From Bromus sterilis (Eukaryota; Streptophyta; Magnoliopsida; Poales; Poaceae), in assembly GCA_950022295.1 (NCBI GenBank), contig OX465600.1:314288031-314352030 (forward strand): a stretch of 64,000 bases of DNA. The letters are read 5' to 3'. Made by a program: the position numbers and the translations under genes. The notes below the pieces were generated by a model. The model had not been told where the DNA came from and searched no databases. It saw only the letters and a list, made by a program, of their open reading frames with translations. This document shows positions 59,101-64,000 of the stretch, in pieces; within the stretch, counting starts at the first letter, position 1, and each line of letters opens with the position of its first letter.

Positions 59101-62100
59101 ACCACGAGCCACGTGGCATATATACCGACGGGTATAGATATGCCGACGGCCTGGGTCATCTTTGCCGACGACCAAAGATATGCCGACGGCCACCGTCGGC
59201 ATATCTATAGCTAAGCCGACGGCTTTTTGTTGCCGAGGGTAAAATGGAAGCCGTCGGCTTAGCTTCAGATATGCCTACGGTGGCCGTCGGCATATCTTCG
59301 GCCGTCGGCAACTACAGATTTTGGTGTAGTGTTAAGATAGCAAATTGTATGGACCAAAAGTTCTATAGTAATGGTCATTTTAAATTATGGGTCCCGAAGG
59401 CACGCGTATGCCTTGAGAGTGCATATAACTCAAATCCTTAACTTCTTACATTATTGAATGGTACTTCATCTCTAAAACGAAGTGTAAATAATTCTTTGGC
59501 AACTAGTGAACTAGGTCAAAACTTTATGCTGTGGAAAACTTCAGCAACACTGGAAAACTTGAATCATATTGTAAGTCACACAGAAGATTCGTCTCTTCTA
59601 CGAGATCATTTCTACTAAAATGAAAATTGAAAGTATTATGTTTGTGGAGAGCATGCGTACCCAGTTTATAGTCTTGGACAAGTCATCGAATTCATTTAAT
59701 TTCCAAATTGCTGCGCAAGCTTTTTCGTTAATAACACTGATGTCGATGTCAGGGTGACCCAGTAAAGCACTGACCATCTTCGGATTGCACTTTTTAACTG
59801 CCAGATGCAGAGCACTGTCACCGTCACCATCTTGCATATTAACAAGTTTCCCAAGTTTTGAGTTCTTCTCAAGGATAAATTCAACAAACTTTATCTGATC
59901 TTCCTCTACAGCTTTATGAAGACATGTTCTTCCCTCCATATTGCAGTACGGAGCATCTGGACAATGTTCAAGAAGTGCTCGAGCAACAGTAACATGGCCT
60001 CGCTCTGCAGCAGTATAAAGAAGAGGAATACCCTCTGTGGAGATTTGATACCCTAGGGACCGATCAAATTTCAACATTATTTTTAAAATTTCGTCCCTGT
60101 TAAAATGTGCGGTAAGCTGCATTGGACTGCCTTTTTTCCGGTCCTCTTGTATAGCCAGATCTTTGGCAATGTTAGGACGTCTATGCACAAGTTCTTTAAC
60201 GAATTCTGTAAGTAAATAAATGCACAAGTCATTCAACGAAATATACATACTCATTACATGCGCTGATAGAAGATTGGAGTCACAAAAATTGGAGCCCCGC
60301 CAAACAACTATGCTATATTCAGACATATATAGAATAATTAAAAGTCTATAATTTAGAATACGTATATGTTCTGATAGATTATCAATTTTAGAAAATGTAC
60401 GGTTAAGAAACCGCGCAAAGCAATGACGCACTAGCAGTTCACTTCAAATTATATTAATAGTCCATGATAATAAATTTCATAAGTTCTTATTTTATATAAG
60501 TTTATTCATTTGACTAAAAATGTATGTCATATTTCTATTGGTAATTCATTTTAGGAACTATATGTTTTATAAACAATACCACATGTATAATTCGTTGACT
60601 ACCATAGTGCAAGCTGAAATAACTATTTATGGTATTATAAGAACTAATTAAGAGGGTAGTCTAAGTTCAAGAATCTTCTTTTAATAAATCAAAAGTAAAA
60701 ACATTTAGTACACGATACGAGAAGCATTAGAGTTCAACTTAGTGGCCTGGATTGAAAATTTTCTACGACTATATTAAAATTTTAAAGTTAAAGTATAGAT
60801 TACTAACACGGAAAGAGATGCAACAAGAGCTTATATAACTTAAGCTTTTGTTTTTACTAAAAAACTATCACGCTAAAGAATGATAAATCCTAAAAACTTT
60901 AACTAAATCCCACCATGAAAGCTTGTATGCTAATCATCACGAAACCCGCTAGAAAAAAAAAGATAAAATCTAGAAATTCAAACTAAAATTAGAAATGTTT
61001 GGTCATCAAGTCGATAGACTCTAATACCATTGATAACAATACCAGTTATCGAATCTACTCTATTTTCAAAATAATTATCCACCTCTGCTACTGTGTAAAA
61101 CAACACAAAGTAACCCACAAATATATATTTAAATTATCTACTTGTATACCATTAAAAACATGATCTAGGTAAACTACCACTTACTATTACGATAGATAAT
61201 CTACATACCCTATTAAATTTGTATCTAATTTACCACTTCTACCATTATTGAAAAACTAAGATATCCCCTTAAATCTTAATCTAAAAAACCGTAAAGGACA
61301 TATATGTTAGGAAATGAACGCAGAGAAAAATAAACCATTTTGTATGAGTAATTTTATGAGTCAGGGGCATAAACAATAATAATGAATTCTTTTGTGTCTT
61401 AAGATTGTGTAGCGCGTGTGAAAGCATGGATTCAAGTGCTATCACAAACAGACCGTTATTCCTGTTTGTCATATAGTAGATGCATTATGTACATACTGTA
61501 GTTTCGTAACTCTGTACCTTTGTTGCCATATTTAGCAGCAGCGTGCAAAACATTGTAGCCAGCAGGTCCGGTATATTTCGAGTTTTCATTGCTCAACAAC
61601 TTGACGTAAACATCCTCGAAACCTTTTAGCACTGCCATGAACATGGGGGACTCTTGGTGATTGTTACAATATTCTGAAAGGGCAGGCTGCTGATCTATGA
61701 GTCGAAGCGCGAGGTCCTGGTAGCCGTTGCGGATGGCATGGTGGAGGACATTGCATCCATGCATGTCTGGCCTCAAAAGATCCTGGTTCAGCCTGTGCCC
61801 AGTGTATTCCCTGAGTAATTCATCAGCCAAAGAACGATGGCCACTCTTAACGGCGATGAGCAGTGGCGTCTCACCGTCCTTGTTGCGGGCGGACAGAAGA
61901 GACGAGACTGAAGGGTCACGCGACTCCTGGCTCAGGATCTCGGTGCAGAAACCTTTGTGGCCACAGAGAGATGCGATGTGGAGGCAAGTATTCCCCTTTT
62001 CAGTTGCTCCATGACATAGCACGTCTGGGTTGACTTCGGCCAGGTGCCCCACTTTATCTGCTATGGCTGCCTCCAGTAGCCTTTGAAATTCTTCCCCCAT

Positions 62101-62112
62101 CTGCATCTGCAT
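53175..62112 (-). CDS. Ankyrin-repeat/PGG-domain membrane protein (ACD6-like group), three exons
   Basis: Exons on the minus strand: 62112-61518, 60205-59661, 53777-53175; GT-AG junctions in phase, 580 residues. Residues about 10-360 hold around nine ankyrin repeats (for example GNTCLHIASLCGHKGFC, DGETPLLIAVKSGHRSLA, GYNVLHAAAKYGNK, GRTCLHKAVEEDQIKFVE, GDSALHLAVKKCNPKMV). Residues about 425-560 form the PGG domain (NTSLVAILIATITFAAAFT, then LPGGY) with four hydrophobic segments, so the C-terminal part is membrane-embedded. This group includes plant immunity regulators such as ACD6; the exact role here is unknown. Three in-frame Met codons open the frame (62112, 62106, 62100); the true N-terminus is uncertain because the frame stays open to 62214. 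Intron 2 (5883 bases) contains a whole CACTA element. No internal lesion seen. Confidence 0.88.
54562..55200. other. GC-rich block inside the CACTA element
   Basis: Long open frames exist on both strands because of GC richness (for example 54562-55194 plus and 54557-55096 minus). Their translations are Arg/Gly/Pro-rich, without a recognisable domain or a preferred frame. The block could be a captured host fragment or a degenerate transposase 5' exon; I could not decide and do not call a gene. Confidence 0.4.
55530..58823. repeat. Tandem array inside the CACTA element, 671-bp unit, about 4.9 copies
   Basis: The phrase tgatgtcaatttgaacc recurs at 55719, 56389, 57060, 57731 and 58402, spaced 670-671 bases. 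Copies 1 and 2 are diverged (substitutions and small indels). Copies 3, 4 and 5 are nearly identical. Copies 3 and 5 share variants (ctctgttgaataagac, ggaacggggtg) that differ from copy 4 (ctctgctgaaaaagac, ggaacgaggtg). Non-coding. Confidence 0.92.
60206..61517 (-). other. Intron 1 of the ankyrin gene
   Basis: AT-rich, 1312 bases, with donor AAAG|GTACAG and acceptor TTTACTTACAG|AATTC. No inserted element recognised. Confidence 0.7.
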
Positions 62113-62213
62113 AAAGGAGAGGAGATTTCGACAGATGGAGCAATAACAAAGAACCTTGCCTACAACTGGGGTACAGTACATTCGCAAAAAAAAAAAAACT
62201 GGGGTACAGTACA

Positions 62214-62530
62214 ACGCAAGCTAAATTCAAAATACAAGACACCCTATGAGGCATGGTATGGCGAACGGCCAGCAGTGAGTTTCCTTCGTACATTTGGGAT
62301 ATCCGGCCGCACCTGAAGAAGCTAGAAGACCCAAGTAAAAGCCGATGATCTTCATCGGCTATGAAGCAGGATAGATTGGAAGGCCTACAGGATGTTCAAT
62401 CCTGTGGATGGGTGTGTGCACGTCACACGGGACGCTGTGTTTGACGAGGCTGCCTAGTGGGAGTGGGACAATGGTGAGGGTGGGGAACACAAAATGGCCC
62501 ATGCAACTATAGAGATGCTAAGACACACAC
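62214..62530 (+). pseudogene. Copia pol fragment upstream of the ankyrin gene
   Basis: Plus-strand pieces in changing frames: KYKTPYEAWYGERPAVSFLRTFG (62229-62297), HLKKLEDPSK, MIFIGYEAG (62347), RMFNPVDGCVHVTRDAVFDEAA (62390-62454), then WEWDNGEGGEH. These match the region between the integrase core and reverse transcriptase in Copia polyproteins. No LTR or flanking duplication seen, so only a fragment remains. It starts about 100 bases from the ankyrin start codon, on the opposite strand. Confidence 0.75.
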
Positions 62531-63803
62531 ACCGACTCGAGGTCTCGAGCACCATGTGGTGGTGGTTTGCTGAACCTATAAGTTGCTGATTTTGTTTTCC
62601 CCCACTTGAAATTTCAATAAATGAATATGTGATTGCAAAGTCTATTGTGTTTCTTCATGTGATGGCACTGAATAAAACAAACAAGTGGCCGGATACTCAA
62701 TATAATGGCAGTGGAACCAAAGCAAAACAAACGGTTGCACTTCTTTTCATTGCTTCCGAAAAGCTCCATAGAAACCAAAGCAAGGAAATTAAGAAACTTA
62801 CTCAAATATGTGAATTCTAAGTGGATATTGTTGCTATGGTGGATCAAGAAACGTACCACGGTATGTAGCTGGTGACCCAACTGCAAAGATGTTTCTGATC
62901 CAACTCTTCCCCCCTAACCCTTAGCTTAGCTTCCCCTCACTTGGGATTATATACAATCAACACAGGGACGATGCCCAGAGCTCCCATTAGATGGGAATGC
63001 CAGGGTGCGTGCTGCAGTGTATACATCGACACAAAGTCAACAACCCATTTTAATATAATACTAGGATGGCCCTCGAGACATAGATGGGGAAAGCCACGCA
63101 TCTCTTTCAAACATATGATACAAGACAAAATCAACTGCAAATCTTCAATGATATAGAAATTGCTCATGTATAGTTTAGAGCGTTTCATTGTCATACTCAT
63201 TTTCTTAATTTTATGAGCACATGGCATGGCACATGACCAGCCATAGATCTAGAGGAAAAGGATGCATGAAACATAAGCATCTTTTATAAATTATAGCTTT
63301 GGACAACTATTTGTCATGTTCGGTACGTTTCAATACTCCTAGCCCAAGAAACAGAAAGAGCAGTAGGTGTCATGGGGATATAAAGTCCTCTGATCATCGT
63401 CTTTGTTCAAATTTGTTGGATTATACAGAACTTATTAGCTTGTTCAGGTCATGTTTTTTTTAAACGTTGAGGGGATTTATGGCCGGCCTCATGTATCATA
63501 TAATTAATAGGGGAGCCGAGACCGGATGTAGTTTCCACCAAGATGCATGATGAACTAATCTGTTATAAAACTTGCCGAGTAAATTAAGTTAACAAAAAGT
63601 TTGTTACTTAAAAAGAAAAGAACAAAACAAATTCTCTAACATTCTTCGCAAGTGCCTTCCTATATATTGTTTTTCTTGTATATCCGGGTGGGGGGGGGGG
63701 TATATTTCTTGCTTGTTTAAACCGATTATGAACGATATAAACGTAAAAAAAGTAGTCATCCTCAATGACTTTCTCTCCTAATTAGTGTGGAATAACAACT
63801 ATA
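62531..63803. other. Intergenic, no gene seen
   Basis: AT-rich with short frames that match no family. A G run (about 11) at 63689-63699. If the ankyrin gene has a distal promoter, it would lie here. Confidence 0.4.
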
Positions 63804-63907
63804 CTTCTCCCTTCATCCTAACTACTCATGGACATGATGGTATTTTGTCAGACTCGTTATTTTATGTCAAAATTGTTTGGATACATTGTGTTTTAGGACG
63901 AAGAGAG
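63804..63907. mobile_element. Stowaway-like MITE, 104 bp
   Basis: Left CTTCTCCCTTCATCCTAA and right inverted CTCTCTTCGTCCTAAAACAC, flanked by TA on both sides (63802-63803 and 63908-63909). The left end carries a small insertion relative to the standard CTCCCTCCGTCC. Non-coding. Confidence 0.65.
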
Positions 63908-64000
63908 TAGTTAACTATTATAATAGGAGCAAGTCGGCAGTACATCCTGTATTGAAACCCGACAACCGGAGATGAGACGGAAAGAGCATGGGATATCATG

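Larger units (their letters stand above)
54133..59331. mobile_element. Non-autonomous CACTA (En/Spm) transposon, 5.2 kb
   Basis: Begins CACTACGCCAAACTGC, ends (inverted) CACTACACCAAAATCTG, flanked by TTA on both sides (54130-54132 and 59332-59334). Both subterminal regions are packed with TGCCGACGGC / GCCGTCGGCAT motifs in both orientations (54160-54470 and 59045-59315), as expected for transposase-binding repeats. No transposase is recognisable. The interior holds a GC-rich block and a 671-bp tandem array. It sits within intron 2 of the ankyrin gene. Confidence 0.92.

Overview
The window is nuclear DNA of a grass, almost certainly a Triticeae species (wheat, Aegilops or barley type). It has GT-AG introns and long AT-rich intergenic stretches. 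It also carries diagnostic cereal repeats: an Au-type SINE, an LTR with the BARE/WIS/Angela terminal sequence, Stowaway, Tourist and hAT MITEs, PIF/Harbinger elements, a CACTA element and L1-type LINEs. No bacterial, phage, CRISPR or rRNA signal is present.

Two host genes look intact, both on the minus strand. (1) 4016-8362 is a ten-exon OSCA/CSC1-like (RXW8-type) osmosensitive cation channel. Every exon junction can be placed on GT-AG sites with phase kept, giving 787 residues; a GC-rich promoter and leader lie at about 9480-9790. (2) 53175-62112 is a three-exon ankyrin-repeat/PGG membrane protein of 580 residues (ACD6-like group). Its second intron has been enlarged by a 5.2 kb CACTA element. 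A third host-derived locus, at 45102-45806, is a decayed intron-containing piece of a ketol-acid reductoisomerase gene.

Most of the rest is mobile DNA, often nested and often with readable target-site duplications (TSDs). From left to right: Tourist and hAT MITEs (0.7-3.3 kb); the channel gene (4.0-9.8 kb); a Harbinger element carrying only the Myb-like ORF1 (10.3-12.35 kb); a Copia retrotransposon (12.7-18.9 kb) whose LTR carries the first coding exon and a splice donor; a minisatellite; a truncated LINE and an Au SINE (19.4-19.9 kb); a decayed LINE (21.9-22.7 kb); a Harbinger element with a broken transposase that is itself split by a hAT element (23.45-26.7 kb); a Stowaway and a microsatellite; a MULE-type MITE (30.0 kb); AT-rich tandem arrays (32-34.5 kb); a minus-strand Copia (34.8-41.8 kb) split by a solo LTR with a heat-shock-element-like array; a near-perfect 142-bp-arm hairpin (42.6-43.0 kb); a LINE (46.8-51.1 kb) split by another solo LTR; the CACTA element with a 671-bp tandem array (54.1-59.3 kb); and a Copia fragment abutting the ankyrin gene (62.2-62.5 kb).

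The least expected structure is a set of four diverged direct copies of one promoter-like unit between 10.2 and 28.0 kb, identified by a shared GGCACCGTCCG box and, in two copies, a TATA box about 30 bases further on. The copies have been separated by later insertions, and they supply empty-site references that confirm several of those insertions. I could find no gene body attached to any copy. All coordinates and junctions were read by eye; no alignment or search was run.
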